The translations under genes and the position numbers were made by a program. The notes beneath the pieces are model-generated. The model was not told where the DNA came from, did no database searches, and worked only from the letters and a program-made list of their open reading frames with translations. Below, piece by piece: positions 24,343 through 32,325 of a stretch of 64,000 nucleotides of DNA. The stretch lies in NCBI GenBank assembly GCA_963756545.1, contig CAVWNY010000002.1, positions 372,001 to 436,000 on the forward strand, given 5' to 3'. Source of the DNA: DATFDN01 sp963756545 (GTDB lineage Bacteria; Pseudomonadota; Alphaproteobacteria; Acetobacterales; Acetobacteraceae). Positions within the stretch are counted from its first letter, which is position 1, and every line of letters begins with the position of its first letter.

Positions 24343-26014
24343 ATGTCATACCAGGGAATTCGGTACACGATGCGCTAGCGAAACTCAACAACCCCAACAG
24401 CGGCTGGTATCTGCCGTATGTTCAGCGGCAATACGTGTGGGGAGAGCGGTACGAGTTCAGAAGGGTTATGTCTGCCTGCTGCTCGATTCTCTTATGAAAG
24501 GTTACCCCATCGGTGGCCTAGTGCTTTGGGAGACCGAGGAGCGGGTGGCGTACCGGAACTTTCTCGATGACTACGAACCTGGAAAGTTCGCGAGACAAGT
24601 CGAGGAAGGTCGCTGGCGTGCCCACAAGTTCTTGGTATATGACGGTCAGCAAAGGCTTCAGACCCTGCGTTCGGTGTTATATTATACCTTTAACGGCCGC
24701 GTGCTTCATTTCGACCTCTTATTTGACGCCTCCCAGTCGAACGCTGATGAGACGGGATTCCTGTTTCGTGGTAAAAACGCACCGTCCGATCCTCGGTACC
24801 TGAAAATGACTGAGTTGGTCAGCGCGCGTCACGATTTGGGATCCAAGTTACGGTTCGAAGACCGACTGATTAGGAATTTAAGGCCGGACCAGTCCATCGA
24901 TGACTCGACGGAGTTGCTGATCAGAACAAATTTTGCGGGGCTTTGGAATACTTTCCTCGACAGCAACGTGAAATCACTCGCCTACTTCCCCGTAAAGAAT
25001 CAGAATGAAACCTCGGTCAATGAAGCGTTTCGGCGTCTGAACATCGGAGGCGTCACGCTCACCCAGGTCGAGTTGGTGCTCGGTAGAATTAAGACGCTCA
25101 ATCCGGACTACGCCTACGAAGAGCATCTCTGGGACTTGTCGAAGCAGCTTCGTGATTGCAGCAGCGGGATCGAATTTTCTTCTGCAGAGATACTACAGTT
25201 CTTCCATTTGGTGAAACTCGGAACTAGTCGGATCGACGAATCCCGAGTCAATGGAGAGAACGCCAGCCGTCTTCTGAAGGCGGTCGAGCAGCACGGGAAA
25301 CCTTTGATCGAACTGTTCGAGAATTATCTTTGGGGTCTGTTCAAGATCAATCATGCCTCGATCGTGCCGCGGTGGCTTGCGGTGCTGCCGCTCGCCGTCT
25401 ATCTCGCGGAGCTGAAACGGGCAGGCTGGAAGTGGCGGATCAGAGAACTAACCGCTGATCAGGTTTCAGCCATGAACACCTACTTCCTGCTAGCGCAGTT
25501 TTGCGACTGGAACACGCAGACCATGGTCAGCGCCTTCGCTCGCTCGGCCGCCGAAGCTGGCAAGATGGGGGCAGTGATTCCTGTCAACGACATTCGCACA
25601 GTCGCCGTGCAAAAGAACCGAACAGGCGCTCTCTCCTATCAGCAGTTCCTCAGCCTGCCCTGGATTGCAACTAAGGTGCTCACACCTAGTCGGAGTTACG
25701 TTTTTCACGAGAACAAGCCGCAGGTCGATCACATTTTTCCGCTCGGCCTTGCCGATACGACTGCGGAGTACCGGGAAATGGTCAACGTACTGTGGAACCT
25801 CCAGCCTATTCCGGACGGGATTAACAACTTCAAGCGCGCGAAGCATCCAAAGGAGTTCTTCAACAGCCCCGACACAGCTATGTACTGGGGGGAATACGAT
25901 TTTATCCCCGAGCCCCAGTCACCGATCTGGGATGATCCCGCCTGCTTCATCCAATACCGTGAGAAGCAGATGAGGAAAGCCTTGCTTGAAAAATATTCGT
26001 TGGAGTTACAATAA
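24343..26014 (+). pseudogene. DUF262/HNH (GmrSD-like) gene with two frameshifts near the 5' end
   Basis: DUF262 proteins couple an NTP-dependent ParB/Srx-like domain to a C-terminal HNH nuclease, as in the modified-DNA endonuclease GmrSD. Most of the gene is intact: LLLDSLMKGYPIGGLVLWE, KFLVYDGQQRLQTLRSV (catalytic DGQQR) and a C-terminal HNH-type VDHIFPLG, NLQPIPDGINNFKRAKHP. The conserved N-terminus is split. ATGTCATACCAGGG (24343) starts it. VHDALAKLNN and GWYLPYVQRQYVWGERYE continue in another frame (24363-24452), and the rest follows in a third frame from about 24455. Both breaks equal loss of one base. The open frame as written (24323-26014) has a meaningless first 47 residues. Base composition is visibly AT-richer than all neighbours, a sign of transfer. 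Confidence 0.75.
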
Positions 26015-26247
26015 GAGATTAAATCCAAAGTAAATAATGCTTATTCCGGGTTTGGTAGGCGGCGCTCGTCGAGGAATCTGTGCGCAATCCGACGCTTCGG
26101 CTCTCTCGTCTAAAATACCACGACGTAGTGGCGCCCCTGTTTTTCCGGCTGCCAGAAGACGTAGGTGGCCGGCCTGCGTCGGGCATGACTGTGAGAAATC
26201 GCAACGCGCGACTGGAACGCTAACGAGATAATCGTGGCCGACCTCCC
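26015..26247. other. Intergenic region with a partial palindromic repeat
   Basis: A 233-base AT-richer gap. Near 26157-26190 it contains AGACGTAGGTGGCCGGCC and GTCGGGCATGAC, the right half of the dispersed palindrome seen at 3822-3903. No gene is seen. The segment is probably the right border of the transferred DUF262 block. Confidence 0.45.
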
Positions 26248-27621
26248 TCACCCCACCGCCGCGATCGCTTCCCCCACGATCTCCACGATCCGATCGATCG
26301 TCGCCTCCGGCGTCATCAGCGGCGGCGCCAGGCACAGCGAATCCCCGCTGGGCGGCCCGCCATTGTAGCCCGCCGTCCCGCCCCGCGCGCGCAGGATCAG
26401 CCCGCGCTTCATGCACTCGGCGACCACCTTGGCGCCGAGGCCGATCGCCGGTTTGCGGCTGGCCTTGTCCTCGACCAGCTCGATCCCGGCCAGCATGCCG
26501 AGGCCGCGCACGTCGCCCACCGGCGGCAGGCTGCGCAGCGTCTCCAGCCCGTCGCGCAGGCGCTTTCCCACGACCGCCGCGCGCTCCACCAGCCCATCGC
26601 GCTCGATGATTTCGATATTGGCGAGGCCCACCGCGCAGCAGGTCGCGTGGCCGGAATAGGTGGCGGCGTGCATGTACCGCTCCGCGGCCGGCGCCTCCTC
26701 CAGCGCGGCATGCACCTTGCGCGACAGGATGATGCCGCCGAGCGGCAGATAGCCGCTGGTCACGCCTTTTGCGAAGCTCACGATGTCGGGCTCGACGTTC
26801 CAGCGCCCGAGCGCGAACCACCGTCCCGTGCGGCCGAACCCGGTGATCACCTCGTCGGCGATCAGCAGCACCTCGTGGCGGTCGCAGATCTCGCGCAGGC
26901 GCGGGAAATACGTGTCCGGCGGGACGATCACGCCGCCCGCGCCCATCACCGGCTCGGCGATCACCGCCGCGATGGTGTCGGCCCCGTTCGCCAGGATCGC
27001 CTGCTCCAACGCCTCGGCGGCCCCGATGCCGGCATCGCCATTGCCCGGCCAGCGATAGGGATAGGGCGCCGCGACCTGAAGGAACTCGGGGACCAGCGGG
27101 CCGAACATCGTCTGGTAGCCCGGCAGGCTGGTGGCGCTCATCGTCGCCATCGTCACGCCGTGATAGCCGAACTGGCGGGAGATGATCTTCACCTTCGCCG
27201 GCTTGCCCATGCGCTTCCAATAATAGCGCGCGGTCTTGAAGGCGCTCTCGTTCGATTCCGCTCCGCCGGTGGTGAAATAGACCGCCGCCGAACTCGGATA
27301 GGCGAGGCTCACGAGCCGATCGGCCAGGCGGATCGCCGGCTCGTTGGAAAAGCCGGCATAGGCGGATGAATAGGCCAACTCCTCCATCTGCCGCGCGGCG
27401 GCCTGCGCGAGTTCCTTGCGGCCGTGGCCGATATTGACGTTCCACAGCATGGACAGCCCGTCGATGTACTCACGCCCGTCGGAGGTGCGCACCATCGCCC
27501 CACGCCCCTGAACAAACAGGCGCGTGTTGGCGTGCTCGCTCGCGTGGTGCAGCGGATGCACCAGACGACGCCGATCGAGATCGAGCAAGGCATCGGTTGC
27601 CGGAACGCTGTCGTCCATCAT
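26248..27621 (-). CDS. Class III (omega) aminotransferase
   Basis: PLP-dependent aminotransferase of the beta-alanine/putrescine-pyruvate family. The 457-residue product from the ATG at 27621 (AGAGG upstream) begins MMDDSVPATD and shows TTGGAESNESAFK, the YHG loop for the cofactor ring (FGYHGVT), D256 in DEVITGFGRTG, and the Schiff-base lysine K285 in SFAKGVTSGYLPLGG. The amine donor cannot be read from the sequence. It is divergent from the 2-hydroxyacid dehydrogenase at 27695 with only 73 bases between them, so the two may share control and act on linked amino/keto/hydroxy acids. Confidence 0.88.
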   Translation of the reverse strand: MMDDSVPATDALLDLDRRRLVHPLHHASEHANTRLFVQGRGAMVRTSDGREYIDGLSMLWNVNIGHGRKELAQAAARQMEELAYSSAYAGFSNEPAIRLADRLVSLAYPSSAAVYFTTGGAESNESAFKTARYYWKRMGKPAKVKIISRQFGYHGVTMATMSATSLPGYQTMFGPLVPEFLQVAAPYPYRWPGNGDAGIGAAEALEQAILANGADTIAAVIAEPVMGAGGVIVPPDTYFPRLREICDRHEVLLIADEVITGFGRTGRWFALGRWNVEPDIVSFAKGVTSGYLPLGGIILSRKVHAALEEAPAAERYMHAATYSGHATCCAVGLANIEIIERDGLVERAAVVGKRLRDGLETLRSLPPVGDVRGLGMLAGIELVEDKASRKPAIGLGAKVVAECMKRGLILRARGGTAGYNGGPPSGDSLCLAPPLMTPEATIDRIVEIVGEAIAAVG

Positions 27622-27694
27622 CGCACCTCTCGGTTCGCAAGCCGCGACCTTAGGAGCATGATGGCGGCCCCTCAAGACGCTCCCGGAGACGCGC

Positions 27695-28678
27695 ATGGCC
27701 GCCCCGCTTCTCGTGATCAGCTTCCGCCTGGACCCGAGCCGGCGCGCCGTGGTCACCGAGGTGATCGGAGACGCCGGCGAAATCGCGTACATCGCCTACC
27801 TCGACCCGGCGGCGCGCGAACCGGCGCTGCGGGCCGCGACCGCGCTGCTTTCGCGCAACACGGCGAAAGACCTGCGCCCCGGCGAGGCCGCGCTGCTCGG
27901 CCGCGCGCGTCTCGTGCAGTTCATCTCGGCGGGAGTGGATTTCATTCCGCTTTCCGAGTTGCCGGATTCGGTGCCCGTAGCGACCAACGGCGGCGCCTAT
28001 GCGGCCTCGATGGCCGAGCACGCGCTCGGTATGGCGCTCGCCGCGTCGAAGCGCCTGCTGGTCGAGCACGCCAACCTGAGGGGCGGCGCGTTCAACCAGT
28101 TCGCGCCGACCCGAATGCTGGCGGGCGGCGTGTGCGGCATTTTCGGGTTCGGCGGCATCGGCCGCGCGACCGCCCGGCTCGCGCGCGGGATCGGAATGCG
28201 GGTCCATGCGATCAACCGGCGTGGCCAGGCGGACGAGGCGGTGGACTGGATAGGTACGCCCGACCGACTGGGCGAATTGCTGGCGGACTCCGACGTGCTG
28301 GTTATCTGTGCGCCGCTCACGCGCGCCACCATGGGTTCAATCGGCGCCCTGCAACTCGCGCGCATGAAGCCGAATGCGATCCTGGTGAACCTCGCGCGCG
28401 GCGAGATCATCGAGGAACGCGCGCTCTACGACCATTTGCGCGCCCATCCGGGCTTCACCGCCTGCATCGACGCCTGGTGGGTCGAGCCGGTGCGGCATGG
28501 CCAGTTCCGCGTGGACCATCCGTTCCTGGAATTGCCGAACGTGATCGGCTCGCCCCACAACTCGGCGCAGAGCGGATCGCGCGACGCGGGGTTGCGCCAT
28601 GCTCTCGTCAACTGCCGCCGAGCCATGCTCGGCGAAACGCCGCTGCGGCTGATCGGCGACGAGGAGCGGTTGCTTTGA
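27695..28678 (+). CDS. D-isomer-specific 2-hydroxyacid dehydrogenase
   Basis: NAD(P)-dependent reductase of 2-keto acids. The 327-residue product has the Rossmann motif GFGGIGRAT after GGVCGI, the catalytic Arg in VNLARGEIIEE and the catalytic His in GSPHNSA. The usual acidic partner would lie near IDAWWVEP. The N-terminal half (SAGVDFIPLSELP, NGGAYAASMAEHALG) is typical of the family, close to glyoxylate/hydroxypyruvate reductase-like members. Substrate unknown. Divergent from the aminotransferase gene. Confidence 0.87.
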   Translation: MAAPLLVISFRLDPSRRAVVTEVIGDAGEIAYIAYLDPAAREPALRAATALLSRNTAKDLRPGEAALLGRARLVQFISAGVDFIPLSELPDSVPVATNGGAYAASMAEHALGMALAASKRLLVEHANLRGGAFNQFAPTRMLAGGVCGIFGFGGIGRATARLARGIGMRVHAINRRGQADEAVDWIGTPDRLGELLADSDVLVICAPLTRATMGSIGALQLARMKPNAILVNLARGEIIEERALYDHLRAHPGFTACIDAWWVEPVRHGQFRVDHPFLELPNVIGSPHNSAQSGSRDAGLRHALVNCRRAMLGETPLRLIGDEERLL

Positions 28679-28792
28679 CCTCCGCGAGCATGGGCCGACG
28701 CACATCGCTTCAAGCAGACCCTGGCATTTTCGCCCGTCCCGCGCTGCCGTCTGGGATCGGTCCGGCAAGGAACAGCCGAAGGAGATCCCAAA

Positions 28793-29173
28793 GTGAAGTC
28801 GAGCACCACAACGGCCCTGTTCATCCTCGGCGCACTTGCCTCGCCCCTGGCACCCGCCGCATTCGCGCAGGCCCCGCGCGGCAATCCGGTGATTTCGGAT
28901 CATGCCATGAGCACGAGCCGGATCATCGGCACGCCCGTGTACAACGACACCAACCAGCAGATCGGCGCTCTCGACGACGTTCTGGTACGGCCGTCGGGGG
29001 AGCCGATGGCGGTCCTGTCGGTCGGCAAGTTCGTCGGCCACGACAAGATGGTCGCCGTGCCGATGAGCCACATCAAGATGCAGTCAGGCAAGCTGACGAT
29101 GGCCGGCGGAACGAAGGAGGCGCTGAACCGCATGGCAAGCTTCTCGTACAACGCGGGCGGCGGCGCCGGCTGA
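28793..29173 (+). CDS. Exported PRC-barrel domain protein
   Basis: A 126-residue protein with a Sec signal peptide (LFILGALASPLAPAAFAQA) and one PRC-barrel domain: SRIIGTPVYNDTNQQIGALD, VLVRPSGEPMAVLSVG, VAVPMSHIKM. The GTG at 28793 has an excellent AAGGAGAT site. PRC-barrel proteins of this size are common in alphaproteobacterial periplasms, often stress-related, with no defined reaction. A 114-base gap separates it from the dehydrogenase, and it is probably its own unit. Confidence 0.82.
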   Translation: MKSSTTTALFILGALASPLAPAAFAQAPRGNPVISDHAMSTSRIIGTPVYNDTNQQIGALDDVLVRPSGEPMAVLSVGKFVGHDKMVAVPMSHIKMQSGKLTMAGGTKEALNRMASFSYNAGGGAG

Positions 29174-29205
29174 GAGAGCACTCCTGCGTCCCGCGTAACC
29201 ATCCG

Positions 29206-29811
29206 TCATAGCATTTCCGGCGGAATGACGGCCGCGACCTGGTGGGAGCCGTCCCAGACCATGCGGAGCGCAACGACCAGCACCATCAGCAGGCCCGCCC
29301 AGGCGAGCCATCGGTGACGCTCCACCACGCGGGCGACCAGGTCGGCGGCGACCGCCATCAGCATCACCCCGAGCAACAGCCCGACGATGAGCGCCAATCG
29401 GCTGTCCCGCGCCGCGCCGGCCACGGCCAGCACGTTGTCGAGACTCATCGACACGTCGGCCAGCACGATCCGCAGCATCGCACGAGCAAGCGTCGGCGGC
29501 GCGCCGCGCCGTGCTCCTCCGGCGGCCGGCCCGGCGAGGTCGCGCACCATCTTCCAGGCCACCCACAGCAGCAGTAGCCCGCCGGCGAGCGTGAGGCCGA
29601 GCACCTGCAAGAGGTTGAGCGCGACCAGCCCGAAGCCGATGCGGATGATTGTCGCGGTGCCGATCCCGAGCGCGATGGCCTTGCGCCGCTGCCCCTCCGG
29701 CAACCCCGCGACCGCCAGGCCGACGACGACGGCGTTATCGCCCGCCAGGGCGACGTCGATCAGCACAACCTGAGCGATCGCCGCGAGTTCGTGGGTCCAG
29801 GCTTGCAGCAT
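29206..29811 (-). CDS. TerC/YjbE-family integral membrane protein
   Basis: A 201-residue membrane protein with about six helices and the paired acidic motifs of the TerC family: LIDVALAGDNAVVVG (D19, D25, N26) near the N-terminus and LADVSMSLDNVLAVAG in the middle. Members export or handle metal ions such as manganese, for example during metalation of secreted enzymes. The short length fits the YjbE subgroup rather than full TerC. Its upstream region is occupied by the 177-base element at 29828-30004. Confidence 0.85.
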   Translation of the reverse strand: MLQAWTHELAAIAQVVLIDVALAGDNAVVVGLAVAGLPEGQRRKAIALGIGTATIIRIGFGLVALNLLQVLGLTLAGGLLLLWVAWKMVRDLAGPAAGGARRGAPPTLARAMLRIVLADVSMSLDNVLAVAGAARDSRLALIVGLLLGVMLMAVAADLVARVVERHRWLAWAGLLMVLVVALRMVWDGSHQVAAVIPPEML

Positions 29812-29827
29812 GGGCGATGGGGTTCCG

Positions 29828-30004
29828 TAGCAGGCTGCTGAAAACGCGCACCCTACCCGTCATGCCCGCGAATGCGGGCATCCATTTCTTTGGCGCGAAC
29901 TCGTAAGCCGCTGGAAACAAAGACGTGGGTGGCCGACCTTCGCCGGCCATGACGGTGAAAAGGCAGGGCTATTATCACGAAGGCTGTTTTTCCGCAGCCT
30001 GCTA
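29828..30004. mobile_element. MITE-like element with 17-base terminal inverted repeats
   Basis: A 177-base unit bounded by TAGCAGGCTGCTGAAAA and, inverted, TTTTCCGCAGCCTGCTA: 16 of 17 bases match. The interior holds a copy of the dispersed palindrome (GTCATGCCCGCGAATGCGGG, then AGACGTGGGTGGCCG, CGCCGGCCATGACGG). It has no coding capacity. The layout of short terminal repeats with a non-coding body resembles a miniature inverted-repeat transposable element. It separates the TerC-like gene from purB. Confidence 0.6.
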
Positions 30005-30087
30005 GATTTCCGGGGGGCAGGCTTGTCAAGCGAGGGCGAACGCGGTCTAGCTCCGCTCGACCCCAGCAGGAAGTGGGCCGGCGCACC

Positions 30088-31452
30088 ATGGTTCCCCGCT
30101 ACACCCGCCCCGAGATGGCCGCCATCTGGGCGCCCGAGAATCGCTATCGCATCTGGTTCGAGATCGAAGCGCTGGCCGCTGAGGGCATGGCGCGCGTTGG
30201 CGCGATCCCGGAGGCGGCGGCGCGGGTGATCCGCGACAAGGGCGCCGCGCGCTTGGCGCATATCGGGCCGGCCGACCTCGACCGCATCGACGAAATCGAG
30301 CGCGAGACCCGCCACGACGTGATCGCCTTCCTGACCTGGCTCGCCGATTGCATCGGGCCGGAGAGCCGGTTCGTCCATCAGGGGATGACGTCGTCGGACG
30401 TGCTGGACACCTGCCTCTCCGTCCAGCTCGTCCAGGCGACCGACCTGTTGCTGGCCGACCTCGACGCGGTGCTCGCCGCGCTGAAGGCCCGCGCCTTCGA
30501 GCATCGGACCACGCTCACCATCGGGCGCAGCCACGGCATCCACGCCGAGCCGACCACCTTCGGTTTGAAGCTCGCCGGCCACTACGCCGAGTTCGCGCGT
30601 GACCGCGCCCGGCTGGAGGCCGCACGGGCCGAGGTCGCGGTCTGCGCGATCAGCGGCGCTGTCGGCACCTTCGCCCATATCGACCCGCGCGTGGAGGCGC
30701 ACGTCGCCGAGCGCCTGGGCCTCGCGGTCGAGCCAGTCTCGACCCAGATTATCCCCCGCGACCGCCACGCCGTCTATTTCTGCACCCTTGCCGTGATTGC
30801 GAGCGGCGTGGAGCGGCTGGCCCTCGAGGTTCGCCACCTCCAGCGCAGCGAGGTGCGCGAGGCCGAGGAGTTCTTCCACGCCAGCCAGAAGGGCAGCTCG
30901 GCGATGCCGCACAAGCGCAACCCGGTGCTGTCGGAGAACCTGACCGGCCTCGCCCGCGTGGTGCGCGCCGCCGTGGTCCCGGCCTTGGAAAACGTCGCCC
31001 TCTGGCACGAGCGCGACATCAGCCACTCTTCGGTGGAGCGGGTGATCGCGCCGGACGCCACAATCGCGCTCGACTTCGCCTTGGCGCGCACGGCGGCGAT
31101 GATGGAGCGGCTGACGGTCTATCCCGAGCGGATGGCCGAGAACCTCGATGCGCTCGGCGGCGTGGTGCACAGCGGGGAGGTGCTGCTGGCGCTGACCCGC
31201 GCGGGCGTTTCTCGCGAGGACGCCTACCGGATCGTGCAGCGCAACGCGATGGCGACCTGGCAGGGCCTGGGCAAACCCGGCGCGTGGAGCTTCCGCGAGC
31301 ACTTGGAGCGAGATCCCGAAGTGGCCGGCCGGGTTGCGCCCGAGGCGCTGGAGCGCGCGATGGACCCGGCGCTGCATCTGCGCGCCGTCGACGGCGTGTT
31401 CGCCCGCGTGTTCGGCCCCCGTGAAGTGAGGGGCGTGAACAAGGGGACCTGA
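30088..31452 (+). CDS. purB: Adenylosuccinate lyase
   Basis: Fumarase-superfamily enzyme acting twice in purine synthesis (SAICAR to AICAR and adenylosuccinate to AMP). The 454-residue product shows RHDVIAFLTWLAD, FVHQGMTSSDVLDT, the catalytic-His segment TIGRSHGIHAEPTTFG and the superfamily signature GSSAMPHKRNP. The ATG at 30088 gives the conserved MVPRYTRPEMAAIW; a GTG 15 bases upstream is possible. The next gene follows after five bases. Confidence 0.96.
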   Translation: MVPRYTRPEMAAIWAPENRYRIWFEIEALAAEGMARVGAIPEAAARVIRDKGAARLAHIGPADLDRIDEIERETRHDVIAFLTWLADCIGPESRFVHQGMTSSDVLDTCLSVQLVQATDLLLADLDAVLAALKARAFEHRTTLTIGRSHGIHAEPTTFGLKLAGHYAEFARDRARLEAARAEVAVCAISGAVGTFAHIDPRVEAHVAERLGLAVEPVSTQIIPRDRHAVYFCTLAVIASGVERLALEVRHLQRSEVREAEEFFHASQKGSSAMPHKRNPVLSENLTGLARVVRAAVVPALENVALWHERDISHSSVERVIAPDATIALDFALARTAAMMERLTVYPERMAENLDALGGVVHSGEVLLALTRAGVSREDAYRIVQRNAMATWQGLGKPGAWSFREHLERDPEVAGRVAPEALERAMDPALHLRAVDGVFARVFGPREVRGVNKGT

Positions 31453-31457
31453 GCGGC

Positions 31458-32177
31458 GTGTGCACCCTCGTCCTGCTGCTGCGCCCCGGCCATGCGATCC
31501 CGGTGCTGCTGGCCGCCAATCGCGATGAGCGATTGGACCGGGCGTGGGACCCGCCCGGCGCATGGTGGCCCGATCGTCCGGGAGTGGTCGCCGGACGCGA
31601 TCGCACGGGCGGCGGCACCTGGATGGGGGTGAACCGGCACGGCGTCGCCGCCGCCGTGCTGAACCGGCCGGGCAGCCTCGGTCCGGCACCCGGCAAGCGG
31701 AGCCGGGGCGAACTGCCCCTGTTGGCGCTGGCCCATGCGACGGCCGACGCGGCGGCCGGCGCGGTGGCGGCGTTGGACGCCGCGTCATGGCGATCGTTCA
31801 ACCTGGTGCTCGCCGATCGCGCCGGCGCGGTCTTCGTCCGCGGGCTGGGGCACGGACGGCCGGAGATGCAGCGGCTGCCCGCCGGCATCAGCATGGTGAC
31901 GGCGCATGACCCGAACGACCTGGAGAGCCCGCGCACCGCGCGCCACCTGCCCCGGTTCCGGGGCGCCCCGGAACCGGATACCGACCAGTGGGCGGCGTGG
32001 CGGGCGATCCTGTCCGATCGCTCGGGCGGGCCGGGCGAGCAGATGAACGTCGATCATCGCGGCGGCTTCGGGACGGTGTGCAGTTTCCTGCTGGCCATCC
32101 CGCGCGACGGCACTCCGGTCTGGCGGTTCGCCCCCGGCCGGCCGGACCAGGCCGACTTCACGCCGGTCGCCCTCTGA
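31458..32177 (+). CDS. TANGO2/NRDE-family protein
   Basis: A 239-residue protein starting MCTLVLLLRPGH with the eponymous NRDE motif in LLAANRDERLDRAW. GGGTWMGVNRHGVAAAVLNR and a C-terminal GGFGTVCSFLLA follow. The Cys at position 2 and the overall form resemble Ntn-hydrolase-like folds. The eukaryotic homologue TANGO2 has been linked to secretory-pathway organisation and to haem or acyl-CoA handling; the bacterial role is not established. A GTG start at 31458 lies five bases after purB, so the two are probably cotranscribed. Confidence 0.82.
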   Translation: MCTLVLLLRPGHAIPVLLAANRDERLDRAWDPPGAWWPDRPGVVAGRDRTGGGTWMGVNRHGVAAAVLNRPGSLGPAPGKRSRGELPLLALAHATADAAAGAVAALDAASWRSFNLVLADRAGAVFVRGLGHGRPEMQRLPAGISMVTAHDPNDLESPRTARHLPRFRGAPEPDTDQWAAWRAILSDRSGGPGEQMNVDHRGGFGTVCSFLLAIPRDGTPVWRFAPGRPDQADFTPVAL

Positions 32178-32325
32178 ACACCGGACCCGCGGCCCGGGGA
32201 TTGGGGCATCCCCGATTGCCGCAGGTTTGAACAGGCGGGCTGCCGCCGGGGCGGGTAGCCCCGCTATGGTGCGGGATCGCGGCCTGCGATCACGATGGCC
32301 GCGAGCGGAGTGCCCGGAGGCGGCG

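Noticed and set aside
24323..24460. N-terminus of the DUF262 protein as written (MSYGRLTCHT and on)
   Set aside because: It lacks the conserved family start, which is visible in another frame; treated as a frameshift artefact or mutation.
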